Positions 16,170-25,961 are shown, numbered from the stretch's first letter. The stretch: 64,000 nucleotides of DNA from an uncultured Polaribacter sp. (GCA_943787375.1 CALSME010000001.1:10001-74000); one strand, 5' to 3'. Program-made: numbers and translations. Notes: generated from the letters alone by a model not told the origin.

Positions 16170-18061
16170 TATTTATTATTTAGGTAGAATTTATTTTGAT
16201 GGTTGAGTGCAATCTTTCCTTCTGATAAAAGGGTTTGCAAATGTATTAAAATGTGCTTCTCATTGGTGTCTATAAGATGGCATATTTCTAATGAACTTAT
16301 TGCTGTTGTTTTGGAAAGTAGTTTTAAGATAGTATTTCTTAAGGAAGGAGGTGCTTTTTTGTTTGACAAACAAACATCGCAAATACCACATGCTGTAGTT
16401 TCCTTTTCATCGAAATAAGTTAGTATTTGTTTACTTCTACAAAGAGTATTATTCTTAATAAAGTCAATTAAGTCTGCGGCTTTCTTCCTTTTCTGATCTA
16501 AGTACTGTTGTATTTCTTTAGCATTTCTATTTATGGTCTTTTCATCTTCTCTTGGGTGTAAAAACAAAACTTCAGTGTTTGACTCCGCTTGTTTGTATAT
16601 CAATACTTCTGCATCCGCTAGTTTTTTGAGGTACTCCCTTACTTGTTGATTGGTGATCCCTGTTTTTTTTGCTAAGTAATATTCATCAATCTTCGTTTCT
16701 TGTTCAAAAATACCCCCATAACTTCTTAATACAACTGCGATAAACTGATGAAGTTTGTCGTTGTTTTTGGTAAAGTTGATGACTTTTTTACTCGTAGTCG
16801 TAAAGTGCACTAATGATTTCTTGTTGAAATCGGTTTGAACCGTTACAATTCCTTGATTACTCAACAATTTTAAACAGGTAGTCACTTTGGAAGCACTAAA
16901 CCCATATTTTTCACAAAATTCTAAAAAATTAAATTCAAAAGGAGTCTCTAGTAATTCTCCATTTCCAATTTGAAAATGCTGGAACATTTTTTTGTAAATT
17001 TCTTTGATTTCTTTAATTGTAGGTAAATTACGTTCCAATTGTTCTTTAAAAAGACGAATATCGGTATCATTTTGCAAGACTACTGAGAACGATTTTTCAC
17101 CATTTCTCCCAGCCCTTCCTGCTTCTTGTACATAGTTTTCGATACTAGAAGGAATATTTAAGTGAATGACAACACCAACATTTGCTTTGTCGATACCCAT
17201 GCCAAAAGCATTGGTAGCAACAATAATGGGCGTTTTTTCTGTTATCCAATTTTCAAAAGTACTTTTCTTTATTTCAGTTGATAATCCAGCATGATAAAAA
17301 CTACTACTGAGATTATTCGCATTTAAAAAATTCGAAATTTCTTCTGCCTTTTTTCTTGAATTGATATATACAATTGCAGGTGTCTTTGTTTTTTTGAAAA
17401 TTTGTAAAAGACGATTTAGTTTATCTTCAATTGTAAAGATTTGATAGGCCAATTTTTCACGCTTAAAAGATTGTTTAAAAAGGACTCCATCTGTTAGTTC
17501 TAAATTTGAAAAAATATCCTCAATTACTTTTTGATTTGCGGTGGCAGTCAGTGCAATGAAATTGACATTTGGCAACAGTTCTCTTAGAATATTTATTTTT
17601 CGGTAAGAAGATCTAAAATCATGACCCCATTCAGAAATACAATGCGCTTCGTCTATGGCAACAAAAGAAACAGTTAGTTCTTTAATCTTTTGTTGAATGA
17701 ATCTTGATTGGAGTCTTTCTGGTGAGATGTACAAGAATTTAAAATTTCCAAATTTTAAATTATCAAAAAGAGCAATCATTTCGTCTTGAGAACTTTTTGC
17801 AGGAATTCTCATTGCTTTAATTCCTTTTTCTTGTAAACGCGCTACTTGATCTTCCATTAAAGCAGTCAATGGAGATATTACAATACAAATTCCTTTTAAG
17901 AGCATTGCTGGTACTTGGAAGCAAATTGATTTTCCTCCTCCTGTCGGTAACAAAGCTACCGTGTTTTTTTGTGCTAAAATAGCACCGATAATTTCTTCTT
18001 GTAAAGGTCTAAATGCTGAATGGCCCCAATATTCTTTCAATATTTCTCTCGGAGAAATCAT
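16169..18061 (-). CDS. recQ: ATP-dependent DNA helicase RecQ
   Basis: 630 residues. Superfamily 2 helicase with 3'-5' polarity, acting in recombination and fork repair. Motifs in order: Walker A TGGGKS near residue 40, DEAH box at about 138, ALTATA motif III, the FGMGIDKANV and QEAGRAGRNG motifs in the second helicase domain, and zinc-binding cysteines of the RQC region (CGICDVC). After these comes a winged-helix segment but no obvious HRDC domain, the typical form of the short flavobacterial RecQ. It overlaps the upstream ATPase gene by four bases (ATGA). Confidence 0.95.
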   Translation of the reverse strand: MISPREILKEYWGHSAFRPLQEEIIGAILAQKNTVALLPTGGGKSICFQVPAMLLKGICIVISPLTALMEDQVARLQEKGIKAMRIPAKSSQDEMIALFDNLKFGNFKFLYISPERLQSRFIQQKIKELTVSFVAIDEAHCISEWGHDFRSSYRKINILRELLPNVNFIALTATANQKVIEDIFSNLELTDGVLFKQSFKREKLAYQIFTIEDKLNRLLQIFKKTKTPAIVYINSRKKAEEISNFLNANNLSSSFYHAGLSTEIKKSTFENWITEKTPIIVATNAFGMGIDKANVGVVIHLNIPSSIENYVQEAGRAGRNGEKSFSVVLQNDTDIRLFKEQLERNLPTIKEIKEIYKKMFQHFQIGNGELLETPFEFNFLEFCEKYGFSASKVTTCLKLLSNQGIVTVQTDFNKKSLVHFTTTSKKVINFTKNNDKLHQFIAVVLRSYGGIFEQETKIDEYYLAKKTGITNQQVREYLKKLADAEVLIYKQAESNTEVLFLHPREDEKTINRNAKEIQQYLDQKRKKAADLIDFIKNNTLCRSKQILTYFDEKETTACGICDVCLSNKKAPPSLRNTILKLLSKTTAISSLEICHLIDTNEKHILIHLQTLLSEGKIALNHQNKFYLNNK

Positions 18062-18600
18062 CGTTTTATTTCTAATGAGTTGAGAATAAAATTGGTGCGG
18101 TCTTCAATACTTCCAAAAGGAACTAGGATCAATTCATACCCTATTTTTTGGTATGCTTTTTCAAGAAAAGTATGAATAGCTATTGCTTGCCCAAAAGTTT
18201 CATATCGTTCATTGTCTGAAGTATATATTTCTTCCCATGGAGAAAACATAAAAACCTTGTCATATAAAAGTGCTTTACTTTTATCGATGAAAAATGAAGG
18301 ATAAGAGGTTTTAAAATAATCCATGTAGGCAAAAACATCAGGAATTCCGCGATCAAAAAAAACAATTTCTTCCGCTGTTTCGGTAGCTTCATGATATTGT
18401 CTTTCTCTACCTTCCAAGAGCTTATCACTAAAAAGTAATGGCGCGGTTAAAAACAACTGGTCGATGCCATCTTCCTTCGCTTTTAAAGTGACTTCTCTTG
18501 AAACTTCGTGCATGCAAAAAAAACCTTTTTGAATCAAGGCATTTAGTACCGAAGTTTTGCCAGTTCCTGGCCCACCAATTAAAACTATTTTCTGCTGCAT
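18058..18600 (-). CDS. AAA_28-type P-loop ATPase/kinase-like protein
   Basis: 180 residues from the ATG at 18600 (an ATG six codons earlier, at 18618, is also possible). The protein opens directly with KIVLIGGPGTGKTS, a Walker A motif, and has FFDRGIPDV, a Walker B-like loop with the DRG seen in nucleoside/NMN kinase-like P-loop proteins. The family is widespread but without a proven role; a small-molecule kinase is plausible. It heads a coupled run ATPase-recQ-fmt on the minus strand. Confidence 0.75.
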   Translation of the reverse strand: MQQKIVLIGGPGTGKTSVLNALIQKGFFCMHEVSREVTLKAKEDGIDQLFLTAPLLFSDKLLEGRERQYHEATETAEEIVFFDRGIPDVFAYMDYFKTSYPSFFIDKSKALLYDKVFMFSPWEEIYTSDNERYETFGQAIAIHTFLEKAYQKIGYELILVPFGSIEDRTNFILNSLEIKR

Positions 18601-18644
18601 TTCACAAAAATAAATCATTCCCTTTATAAAACTAATATTTAGTG

Positions 18645-18652
18645 TAATTTTG
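18645..18652 (+). promoter_or_regulatory. -7 promoter element of the DUF493-to-moxR operon
   Basis: TAATTTTG fits TAnnTTTG, 41 bases before the ATG at 18694. The TTT at 18623-18625, at the right distance, is a poor -33 match. Confidence 0.45.
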
Positions 18653-18693
18653 TGTATTGTTATTTATAAATTACAAACTAAAAAATTCAATTT

Positions 18694-18978
18694 ATGGTTA
18701 ATGAAAGAGAAGCATTTTATGCAAAGTTAAAAGTACAGTTAGGAGAAACTAGTAAGTTTCCTTCGGATTATATGTATAAGTTTATTGTGCCTTCTACAGG
18801 TAATCAAGTGCAAGAGGTTAGAGATCTCTTCAGTGGAACGAATGCTGAAATAAAACTTAAAAAGTCAAAAACAGGAAAATACGAAAGCGTATCGATCGTT
18901 TTACAAGTAAAAAGCCCTTCTGAAATTATATCGTATTATAAAAAAGCAGAAAAGATAAAAGGAATAATCTCTCTATAA
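18694..18978 (+). CDS. DUF493 (YbeD-like) family protein
   Basis: 94 residues, the usual family size. An alpha-beta ferredoxin-like fold is expected: FPSDYMYKFIVPS strand, the QVQEVRDLFS helix, then KTGKYESVSIVLQVKSPSEIISYYKKAEKIKGI with paired strand and helix. DUF493 proteins are thought to be small regulatory domains related to ACT-like folds, with no known ligand. First gene of an operon with the following peptidylprolyl isomerase genes (7-base gap). Confidence 0.85.
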   Translation: MVNEREAFYAKLKVQLGETSKFPSDYMYKFIVPSTGNQVQEVRDLFSGTNAEIKLKKSKTGKYESVSIVLQVKSPSEIISYYKKAEKIKGIISL

Positions 18979-18985
18979 AAAAACT

Positions 18986-20623
18986 ATGAAAAAAAGTATT
19001 CTACTCCTCATGCTAATTGCGCATGTTGTCGTGTTTTCTCAAAAGAAATCAAAAACGTTGGTTACTATCAATGATTCAAAAATAACAGTAGCAGACTTTA
19101 AAAAAGTTTATGAAAAAAATTTGGATGCAATTGATAATGAGGAATCGAAAAACGTTCCGTATAATTTAGACTTGTACATCAATTATACGTTAAAAGTGAA
19201 GGAAGCGTATCAGCTTAAATTAGATACTTTACCTTCCTACATAAGGGAGATTGAAACCTATCGAAATCAACTTTCTGCCCCTTATTTGCAGGATAAGAGT
19301 TTTACAGAAAAATTAATAAAGGAGGCTTATTTTAGGACTAAAAATGAAATCAAAGCAAAACATATTTTAATTCGGACTAAAAAAAATGCAACGTCAGCAG
19401 ATACTTTAGCGGCATATAATAAAATTCTAAAAATTAGAAATAGAATTCTTGCAGGCGATGATTTTGAAAAAGTAGCAGTGGCAACTTCAGATGATGATTC
19501 GGCTAGAGACAACCCGCAGAGAAATTTTAAAGGAAATAAAGGGAATTTAGGTTATTTTTCTGCTTTTAAAATGGTGTATCCTTTTGAAGAGGCTGCATAT
19601 AAAACACCAGTTGGAGAAGTATCAATGCCTTTTAAAACAAGATTTGGATATCATATTTTAAAAGTTGATGAAATTAGAGTTTCCAAAGGAGAGGTAGAAG
19701 TTGCCCATATTTTGGTTACAGATTTAGCCCCAACGGGTAAAACAAAAATAGACGAAGTATATGCTAAGCTAATTGAGGGTAAATCCTTTGATTCTTTGGC
19801 AAAGACATATTCTAATGACAATTCTTCAAAGAATAAGGGAGGCAAACTAACCAAATTTGGAACCGGAAGAATGGTGCCTTCTTTTGAAAAAGTCGCTTTT
19901 TCTTTACGTGACATTGGTGATTTTTCAAAACCCTTTAAAACCCGTTTTGGATGGCATATTCTCCGCTTATTAAAAAAACACCCTCTGAAGTCTTTTGAAG
20001 CGATGAAAGCGACGATTACTGCAAGTTTAAAGAGAAGTGGTCGAATGAAACTTTCTGATGATGCCGTTCTAAATAAATTGAAGAAAAACTATCGCATTAT
20101 AGAACATGAATCAGCAAAGTTACTACTGAATAGAAAAGACATTAGAACGATTTCAAAAGATTCTTTACAAAACATCCTTCTCAGTATTAATGAGCGTACG
20201 TTTACGCAAGCAGATTTTGTTTCTGCCATTGCAAATAAAAAACAACAGCCTATTGGCATTCTTTTTGAAAACTATAAAAATCAACAAATTGTAAAGTATT
20301 TTAAAGAAAATTTGGTTAATACGGTTCCAGAATATGCAACAATCCTAAAAGAATATGAAGATGGTTTGCTTCTGTTTGAACTAATGCAACAAAAAATATG
20401 GAATAAATCTTCAAAAGATACTTTAGGGTTGAAGCAATTTTTTACAGACAATAAAAAAAACTATGACGCGCAGGAATTAACTGAGATAAAAGGAGAAGTA
20501 ATTAACGATTATCAAAATTTCCTTGAACAAAATTGGATTGCTGATTTAAGAAAGAAAAACAAGATCAAAATCAATAAAAAACAACTAAAAAAACTAATTA
20601 AATTTTACGAGAAAAAAGAATGA
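18986..20623 (+). CDS. Periplasmic parvulin-type peptidylprolyl isomerase, two PpiC domains
   Basis: 545 residues with a signal peptide (ISKKSILLL-type start; cleavage near VVFSQ). An N-terminal SurA/PrsA-like chaperone region is followed by two parvulin domains, each opening with the family phrase: AKHILIRTKK near residue 125 and VAHILVTDLA near residue 235, and each closing with a RFGYHIL or RFGWHIL strand. The last 150 residues are helical and charged. It probably assists folding of outer-membrane proteins in the periplasm. The next gene overlaps by four bases (ATGA). Confidence 0.92.
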   Translation: MKKSILLLMLIAHVVVFSQKKSKTLVTINDSKITVADFKKVYEKNLDAIDNEESKNVPYNLDLYINYTLKVKEAYQLKLDTLPSYIREIETYRNQLSAPYLQDKSFTEKLIKEAYFRTKNEIKAKHILIRTKKNATSADTLAAYNKILKIRNRILAGDDFEKVAVATSDDDSARDNPQRNFKGNKGNLGYFSAFKMVYPFEEAAYKTPVGEVSMPFKTRFGYHILKVDEIRVSKGEVEVAHILVTDLAPTGKTKIDEVYAKLIEGKSFDSLAKTYSNDNSSKNKGGKLTKFGTGRMVPSFEKVAFSLRDIGDFSKPFKTRFGWHILRLLKKHPLKSFEAMKATITASLKRSGRMKLSDDAVLNKLKKNYRIIEHESAKLLLNRKDIRTISKDSLQNILLSINERTFTQADFVSAIANKKQQPIGILFENYKNQQIVKYFKENLVNTVPEYATILKEYEDGLLLFELMQQKIWNKSSKDTLGLKQFFTDNKKNYDAQELTEIKGEVINDYQNFLEQNWIADLRKKNKIKINKKQLKKLIKFYEKKE

Positions 20624-21465
20624 AATTTGTACGTGTTTTATTGTTTTTATTTCTTTTTTCATCCTGTAACTATTTTGGTTTAAAAAAAGAAACAGCTCCC
20701 AAAGACATGCCTATTGCAGCTGTTTTTGAGGAGGAATTATACAGGGGTGCGCTACATAATTTAATTCCAACAAATATCTCTAAAGAAGATAGTTTGGTAT
20801 TGGTTAAAAGTATTATTAACAATTGGGCAGTAAAACAATTGATGCTTAAAAAATCCTTAGAAAATAATTCCTCTCAAGAAAATACAGCAATTAATGAGCT
20901 GGTAGAAAATTATAAACACAGTTTGTTAATTAACAATTATAAAGAGCAATTGATAAAACAACAACTTGATACAATTATTTCTGAAGCTGAAATAGATACC
21001 TATTATTCTTTAAATAAAAAAAATTTTAAATTGAATGAAGAGCTCTTGAAAATTAAATTTTTAAACTTCAATAACAATTTGATAAACAAAAAAGAAGTGG
21101 TTGCTCTGTTTAAATCAGATGACTTAGAAGCTTCGGAGGCTCTTGAAAAATACCATTTAAACTTTAAATCTTTTCAGTTAAACGATAGTGTATGGACGCC
21201 ATTAGATAACATTATGTTAAAAATCCCTTTTTTGAAGGAAAAATTGTTAAAAAAAACAAAATTCATTCAGAAACAAGATTCATTAAGTTTATATTTGGTC
21301 GCTGTAAAAGATGTTTTAAAAAGAAATGATCTTGCACCCAAGAGTTATATAAAATCGACCATAAAGCAATTAATTTTACATCAACGTAAAATTGAACTAA
21401 TAAGAGAAATAGAACAAATAATAGTTAAAGATGCCCTACAAAACGAGAATTTCAAAATATATTAA
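20620..21465 (+). CDS. Lipoprotein related to SurA/PrsA chaperones, apparently lacking a parvulin domain
   Basis: 281 residues with a signal peptide and lipobox FSSC (Cys about residue 18). The helical body resembles the chaperone arms of SurA/PrsA proteins, but where a PpiC domain should start (EELLKIKFLNFNNN) the active-site pattern is not recognisable. It sits between two complete parvulin genes, overlapping the first by 4 and the second by 35 bases, so a joint function with them in outer-membrane protein folding is likely. It may be a degenerate paralogue kept for substrate binding. Confidence 0.75.
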   Translation: MKFVRVLLFLFLFSSCNYFGLKKETAPKDMPIAAVFEEELYRGALHNLIPTNISKEDSLVLVKSIINNWAVKQLMLKKSLENNSSQENTAINELVENYKHSLLINNYKEQLIKQQLDTIISEAEIDTYYSLNKKNFKLNEELLKIKFLNFNNNLINKKEVVALFKSDDLEASEALEKYHLNFKSFQLNDSVWTPLDNIMLKIPFLKEKLLKKTKFIQKQDSLSLYLVAVKDVLKRNDLAPKSYIKSTIKQLILHQRKIELIREIEQIIVKDALQNENFKIY

Positions 21466-22816
21466 ATCAATCACATTATTTACCTTCTTTGCAATTTCAA
21501 TTCAAGCAACAATTGCTCAAAAAATAAAAATTGATGGTGTTGCTGTTGTCATTGGTAAAAATATTGTGTTGGATTCTGACATCGATAAATTTAAACAAGA
21601 AGTTTTAGCGAATAGTGAAGGAAAGATCGAAATTTCAGATTGCGAAATGTTAGAACAGTTAATGTTGCAAAAGTTACTTTCTCATCATGCTATCGTAGAT
21701 AGTGTGATCGTTTCAGATGAACAAGTCAATGCGAGCGTTGAAAACAATATTGCTTATTTTAAACAACAATTTGGTTCTGTCGATAAAATGGTTGCTGCTT
21801 ATGGTTTTAACGATGAAGAGGATTTAAAGAAAGAGTTATTTAAAATCGAAAAAGAGAATGCACTTATTAAGCAAGAGCAACAAAAAATTACAGAAAAAGT
21901 AGATGTTACTCCCGAAGAAGTTCGTTTATATTACAAAGGGTTAAAAGAGAATAATGAATTGCCAGAATTTCCAGCAGAAATAGAATTGGCTCAAATTGTT
22001 ATAAATGCAGAACCAACTGAAGAAGAGAATGATCGAATTGTTGCAAAACTCAATCAAATAAGACAAGATATCTTAGACGGGTCTAGCTTTAAAATGAAAG
22101 CAATTATAAATTCGGACGATCCAGCTGTAACGAATAATGGGGGGAAATATGAACTTACCAAAGAAACACAATTTATCAAGGAATTTAAAGAAGTCGCGTT
22201 TACTTTAGATACAGAAGGTCAGATTTCAGCACCTTTTAAATCTTTATTTGGGTATCACATTATTCAATTGCATAAAATAAAGGGAAATACCAGATCTGTT
22301 TCTCATATTTTAATGCAACCAGAAATACCTGAGGAGAAGTTAAAAGAAACAGAAAAGAAAGTTGCAGATATCATTAAAGAGATTGAAGAAGGAACGATTA
22401 CTTTTGAAGAAGCTGTTAAAAAGTATTCTCAAGATAAAGACACTAAAAATAATGCAGGCCTCCTTATTAATGGCCAAACAGGAGAGTCTAAGTTCGATTT
22501 AACGAGAATGGATCCTGCTTTGTACGCTAGAGTTAGTGATTTGACTCAAGGGAATATGACGCCTCCGTTTTATGATGAAACGAGAGGTGGTGAGAAAATG
22601 TACAAGTTCTTCTATATGAGAGAAAGAACGGATACGCATACGGCAGACTTAGTAAAGGATTATGAAAAAATCCAAAACTTAGCCCTTCGAAAAAAGAAAG
22701 AAGAATCGATTGCAAAATGGTCTAAAGAAAAGATTTTTGAAACCTATATTAAATTGAACAATAAGCACGGTAAATGTACTTTTGAGAGAAATTGGAAAAA
22801 GGAAATTAGTAAATAA
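21431..22816 (+). CDS. SurA-like periplasmic chaperone/peptidylprolyl isomerase
   Basis: 461 residues. A signal peptide ends near IQATIAQ, then IDGVAVVIGKNIVLDSDID is the characteristic SurA N-terminal strand-helix. Two parvulin domains follow: ELAQIVINAE to SLFGYHIIQLH, and SVSHILMQPE onward. The start at 21431 lies within the preceding gene (35-base overlap) and is supported because it alone gives a full signal peptide. SurA-type proteins escort unfolded outer-membrane proteins. The stop overlaps the ATG of the MoxR gene (TAATG). Confidence 0.9.
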   Translation: MPYKTRISKYIKSITLFTFFAISIQATIAQKIKIDGVAVVIGKNIVLDSDIDKFKQEVLANSEGKIEISDCEMLEQLMLQKLLSHHAIVDSVIVSDEQVNASVENNIAYFKQQFGSVDKMVAAYGFNDEEDLKKELFKIEKENALIKQEQQKITEKVDVTPEEVRLYYKGLKENNELPEFPAEIELAQIVINAEPTEEENDRIVAKLNQIRQDILDGSSFKMKAIINSDDPAVTNNGGKYELTKETQFIKEFKEVAFTLDTEGQISAPFKSLFGYHIIQLHKIKGNTRSVSHILMQPEIPEEKLKETEKKVADIIKEIEEGTITFEEAVKKYSQDKDTKNNAGLLINGQTGESKFDLTRMDPALYARVSDLTQGNMTPPFYDETRGGEKMYKFFYMRERTDTHTADLVKDYEKIQNLALRKKKEESIAKWSKEKIFETYIKLNNKHGKCTFERNWKKEISK

Positions 22817-23769
22817 TGTCAGACGTTGCAGCAGTAAATAATTTAGTAGAAAAGTACCATCAATTAAAAAAGGAAATTGGAAAAGTAATTATTGGGCAGC
22901 ATGAAGCTGTAAATTTTACCTTACTGTCCGTTTTTTGTGGTGGTCATTCGTTATTAATTGGTGTGCCGGGTTTGGCAAAAACACTTTTAGTAAATACTGT
23001 TTCAGATGCTTTAGGATTGAATTTTAAAAGAATTCAATTTACCCCAGATTTAATGCCCTCAGATATTTTAGGAAGTGAGATTTTAGATGAAAATCGTCAG
23101 TTTAAATTTTTAAAAGGGCCTATCTTTTCTAATATCATCCTTGCGGATGAAATTAATAGAACCCCACCCAAAACACAGGCAGCGCTACTAGAAGCTATGC
23201 AAGAACGTTCCGTTACGATTGCAGGAAATCAATATCAATTAGATTTACCATTCTTTGTACTTGCAACTCAGAACCCAATAGAGCAAGAAGGAACCTATCC
23301 TTTGCCAGAAGCACAATTGGATCGGTTTATGTTTTCGATCAATTTAGAATACCCAACCTTCGAAGAAGAAGTAGCTGTTGTAAAAAACACTACATCTTCC
23401 ATTATTCACCAGGTAAACTCTTTGTTTTCTGCCCAGGAAATTGTTGCTGTGCAGCAATTAATTAGAAAAATACCTGTCGCAGACAATGTGATTGAATATG
23501 CGGTAAGATTAGTGGGCAAAACGAGACCAAACGCTACTGAAGCAACACCGTTAGTAAAAAAATACTTGGATTGGGGAGCAGGCCCAAGAGCTTCACAAAA
23601 CTTAATTTTAGCAGCAAAAGCACATGCAGCAGTCAACGGAAAGTATTCTCCAGATATTGAAGATGTAAAAGCTGTAACCATCCCAATTCTATCGCATCGT
23701 ATTGTAAAAAATTACAAAGCAGAGGCAGAAGGAATTACCCTCTCAGAGATTATTAATTCTTTGTTCTAA
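22816..23769 (+). CDS. MoxR family AAA+ ATPase
   Basis: 317 residues. Walker A GVPGLAKT near residue 49, Walker B ILADEINRTPPKTQ near residue 112, sensor 1 LATQNP and the arginine-finger region LPEAQLDRF are all present, followed by the MoxR lid domain (PRASQNLILAAKAHA). MoxR ATPases act as chaperones for von Willebrand-factor-domain proteins, but no such partner (DUF58, vWA) follows here. It is the last gene of the folding operon. Confidence 0.93.
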   Translation: MSDVAAVNNLVEKYHQLKKEIGKVIIGQHEAVNFTLLSVFCGGHSLLIGVPGLAKTLLVNTVSDALGLNFKRIQFTPDLMPSDILGSEILDENRQFKFLKGPIFSNIILADEINRTPPKTQAALLEAMQERSVTIAGNQYQLDLPFFVLATQNPIEQEGTYPLPEAQLDRFMFSINLEYPTFEEEVAVVKNTTSSIIHQVNSLFSAQEIVAVQQLIRKIPVADNVIEYAVRLVGKTRPNATEATPLVKKYLDWGAGPRASQNLILAAKAHAAVNGKYSPDIEDVKAVTIPILSHRIVKNYKAEAEGITLSEIINSLF

Positions 23770-23795
23770 TCAATAAAATTCGCTCATTTATACGC

Positions 23796-23826
23796 ACAAA
23801 AAAAACAGAAAAAGCTGTTTTTTTTA
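23796..23826. terminator. Weak bidirectional terminator between moxR and rsmD
   Basis: A-T rich stem AAAAAAACAG / CTGTTTTTTT around a short loop, between two convergent genes. Only three G-C type pairs at the top, so strength is uncertain. Confidence 0.5.
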
Positions 23827-23840
23827 AATTCCTTTTGTTC

Positions 23841-24377
23841 TTAGTATTCAAAAAAGCTAAAGACATTTCCGCCATAGCGTTTGTCATAAGAGTGCTTTTC
23901 GTGTTTTGTTAAATCAGTATGCTTAGAATGTTCTATAATTAAGACCCCTTCTTCCTGTAAGAGTTCTTTTTCAAAAACCAAATCAGCAATTTTTAAAAAT
24001 TGTTCCTTTTCAAAATCATAAGGAGGGTCTGCAAAGACGACATCGGCTTTAAGCGCTGTTTTTTCTAGAAATGTATAAACGTCGTTCTTGTATGCGTTAA
24101 TGTCTAAATCCAACTCTTTTGCTGTTTCATTAATGTATTTGATACAACCAAAAAAAGTATCAACAGCATAAACTTCTTTTGTGCCCCTAGAGGCAAATTC
24201 AAAACTAATATTCCCTGTGCCTGCAAATAAATCAATTACACGAATGGCATCAAAATAATAGGAGTTATTTAAAATATTAAACAAGGATTCTTTTGCCATA
24301 TCCGTGGTTGGTCGTACTGGTAATTTTTTGGGAGCTTTTAAGCGTCTTCCTTTATGTTTCCCTGATATAATGCGCAT
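23841..24377 (-). CDS. rsmD: 16S rRNA (guanine966-N2)-methyltransferase RsmD
   Basis: 178 residues. SAM-dependent methyltransferase of the small ribosomal subunit. N-terminal MRIISGKHKGRRL, the SAM-binding loop DLFAGTGNISFE and the catalytic ADPPYDF motif (NPPY-type) are plain. It begins five bases after the DUF3822 gene, a conserved flavobacterial pair. Confidence 0.95.
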   Translation of the reverse strand: MRIISGKHKGRRLKAPKKLPVRPTTDMAKESLFNILNNSYYFDAIRVIDLFAGTGNISFEFASRGTKEVYAVDTFFGCIKYINETAKELDLDINAYKNDVYTFLEKTALKADVVFADPPYDFEKEQFLKIADLVFEKELLQEEGVLIIEHSKHTDLTKHEKHSYDKRYGGNVFSFFEY

Positions 24378-24382
24378 ATAGT

Positions 24383-25201
24383 TTATCCTAAAAGTATAAA
24401 GTTTGTGTGGTTCAAAAAATTGGAATTCATGAAAATAGGGTTCTTACTGTGTAAGAAATCTACATTTCGAATGTATTGATAGGTAATTTTATAAATTTCA
24501 GTTTCTTCCAGAATATCTCCTGTAAAGAACAATGGAAATTCATTGGTGTTTAATTTCAGTTGCTCTGCTGTAAAAAGAAGGTAATAGATGAAATCTTCTT
24601 TTGATGTAAAGGAAAAGGAATTCAAAAATAATACTTTTTTATCTTCTAAAACAACAACAGATATCTGATCTTTCCAAACATCAACAAACATGGTCTTTTC
24701 TGGAGTGGTAGTTGTTTGAAGTAATTTTTTGATAAAAGTGGTTGTTGAATGTTGGTACTCGAATTCTCCAAAATTTTGGAACAAATAATTGTTTACATTC
24801 ACAAAGGGCACATATACGTTTTTCGCAGCAAGTTGATCGATGCTGTCAAAAGCAAAGAAGTCAGTTTTTAAAGTCTTGATATTAAAATCTAAGTACTCTT
24901 TAAGATGTTCTTCACGAAAAAGTATATTGGGCACTAGTGTTGCTAAGTTATTCTGGTGAATGACAAAAATTTCTTTAAAATCTTCTTGTAGGTACTTGTC
25001 TTCTTGAAAAATAGTTTCAAAATGAGCTACTAATTTTTCGGGAGTTTCTAATGTTTTTGGGAATGTATACGCACAAAAATGTATTGTTTCTTGTGAGTCT
25101 AAATTAGTAATGCAAAAAGAAAATCCATCCAAAGTAAATTGGATGGATAATTTATGATTATTAGATTTCTCTAATGTTGTCTTAATTGTCTTTTTTTGCA
25201 C
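24383..25201 (-). CDS. DUF3822 family protein (actin-like fold)
   Basis: 272 residues from a GTG at 25201; another GTG at 25234 is in frame but reaches further into the upstream gene. There is no ATG near the N-terminus. The family is confined to Bacteroidota and almost always precedes rsmD, as here. Segments such as TMFVDVWKDQISVVVLEDKKVLFLNSF resemble the phosphate loop strands of the actin/hexokinase fold. The function is unknown. It overlaps the upstream gene by about 20 bases, suggesting coupling. Confidence 0.8.
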   Translation of the reverse strand: MQKKTIKTTLEKSNNHKLSIQFTLDGFSFCITNLDSQETIHFCAYTFPKTLETPEKLVAHFETIFQEDKYLQEDFKEIFVIHQNNLATLVPNILFREEHLKEYLDFNIKTLKTDFFAFDSIDQLAAKNVYVPFVNVNNYLFQNFGEFEYQHSTTTFIKKLLQTTTTPEKTMFVDVWKDQISVVVLEDKKVLFLNSFSFTSKEDFIYYLLFTAEQLKLNTNEFPLFFTGDILEETEIYKITYQYIRNVDFLHSKNPIFMNSNFLNHTNFILLG

Positions 25202-25931
25202 TTTTTTTGTCGTATAATGGAGGCCAGTTTCCACCAGTAGTCACCTTGTTTAATGAACCTACTGAAACGAAATCTCCTTTGATTTCATCGGTCGCATTTG
25301 CTTCTAGTTCTAATTTCACTAAAGAAGGATTTAGGCCTTTTAAAATCGCTTTCTTTTCAGTTCTTGCTTCAAAAGTTGGTACAATTAAACCTTGGAATTT
25401 TTCGATAACTCCAGTTTGCAGTTCAAATGTTTTACCTTCTACACCAGGTACTACAAACATGGATTTGTAATCAACATCTTTAAAGTACTTTGAAACGGGT
25501 TCATAACCGATCGTATCTTTGATTCTCATTTCTACGTCTACCATGATTCTCCCCCAGGTATTGTTACTCCCTTTATTCACTCTTACAACGGTATCTCTAA
25601 TTTCTGTTAAAGCAAGTTGCGCAGAATCGATAAATTGAATTAAAGCATCTTTGTCTTTGGTATAAACACCGTTTACTTCATGAAATCTAACTTCAGCATT
25701 TCTGATAATTTTTAGCTTCTCAACTACTTTTGCATAACGAACTACCTTTTCTTTGTTGAAGTTGATTGGTTCCATGATACCATCATAGATTTTTGATACT
25801 AATAAAACAGTACATAATAATAATAGCAAGGAAGCTATCCATCTAAATTTTAAAGGTAAAAATTTAACCACTACAATAGCTAGCACAACTGCAACTAAAA
25901 CCGCTGCTAAAATCTGTAATATTAATCCCAT
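25182..25931 (-). CDS. Membrane-anchored protein of unknown function
   Basis: 249 residues. Two membrane helices at the N-terminus (residues 3-22 and 28-47), then a soluble domain. The stretch KVVEKLKIIRNAEVRFHEVNGVYTKDKDALIQFID resembles the alpha1 spine and following loop of type II pseudopilin-like proteins, which would place it in the periplasm. I do not recognise a named family. It heads the transcript that continues into DUF3822 and rsmD. Confidence 0.7.
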   Translation of the reverse strand: MGLILQILAAVLVAVVLAIVVVKFLPLKFRWIASLLLLLCTVLLVSKIYDGIMEPINFNKEKVVRYAKVVEKLKIIRNAEVRFHEVNGVYTKDKDALIQFIDSAQLALTEIRDTVVRVNKGSNNTWGRIMVDVEMRIKDTIGYEPVSKYFKDVDYKSMFVVPGVEGKTFELQTGVIEKFQGLIVPTFEARTEKKAILKGLNPSLVKLELEANATDEIKGDFVSVGSLNKVTTGGNWPPLYDKKSAKKDN

Positions 25932-25961
25932 CTGATATTTTGTTTTTTTATAGTCTTACGG

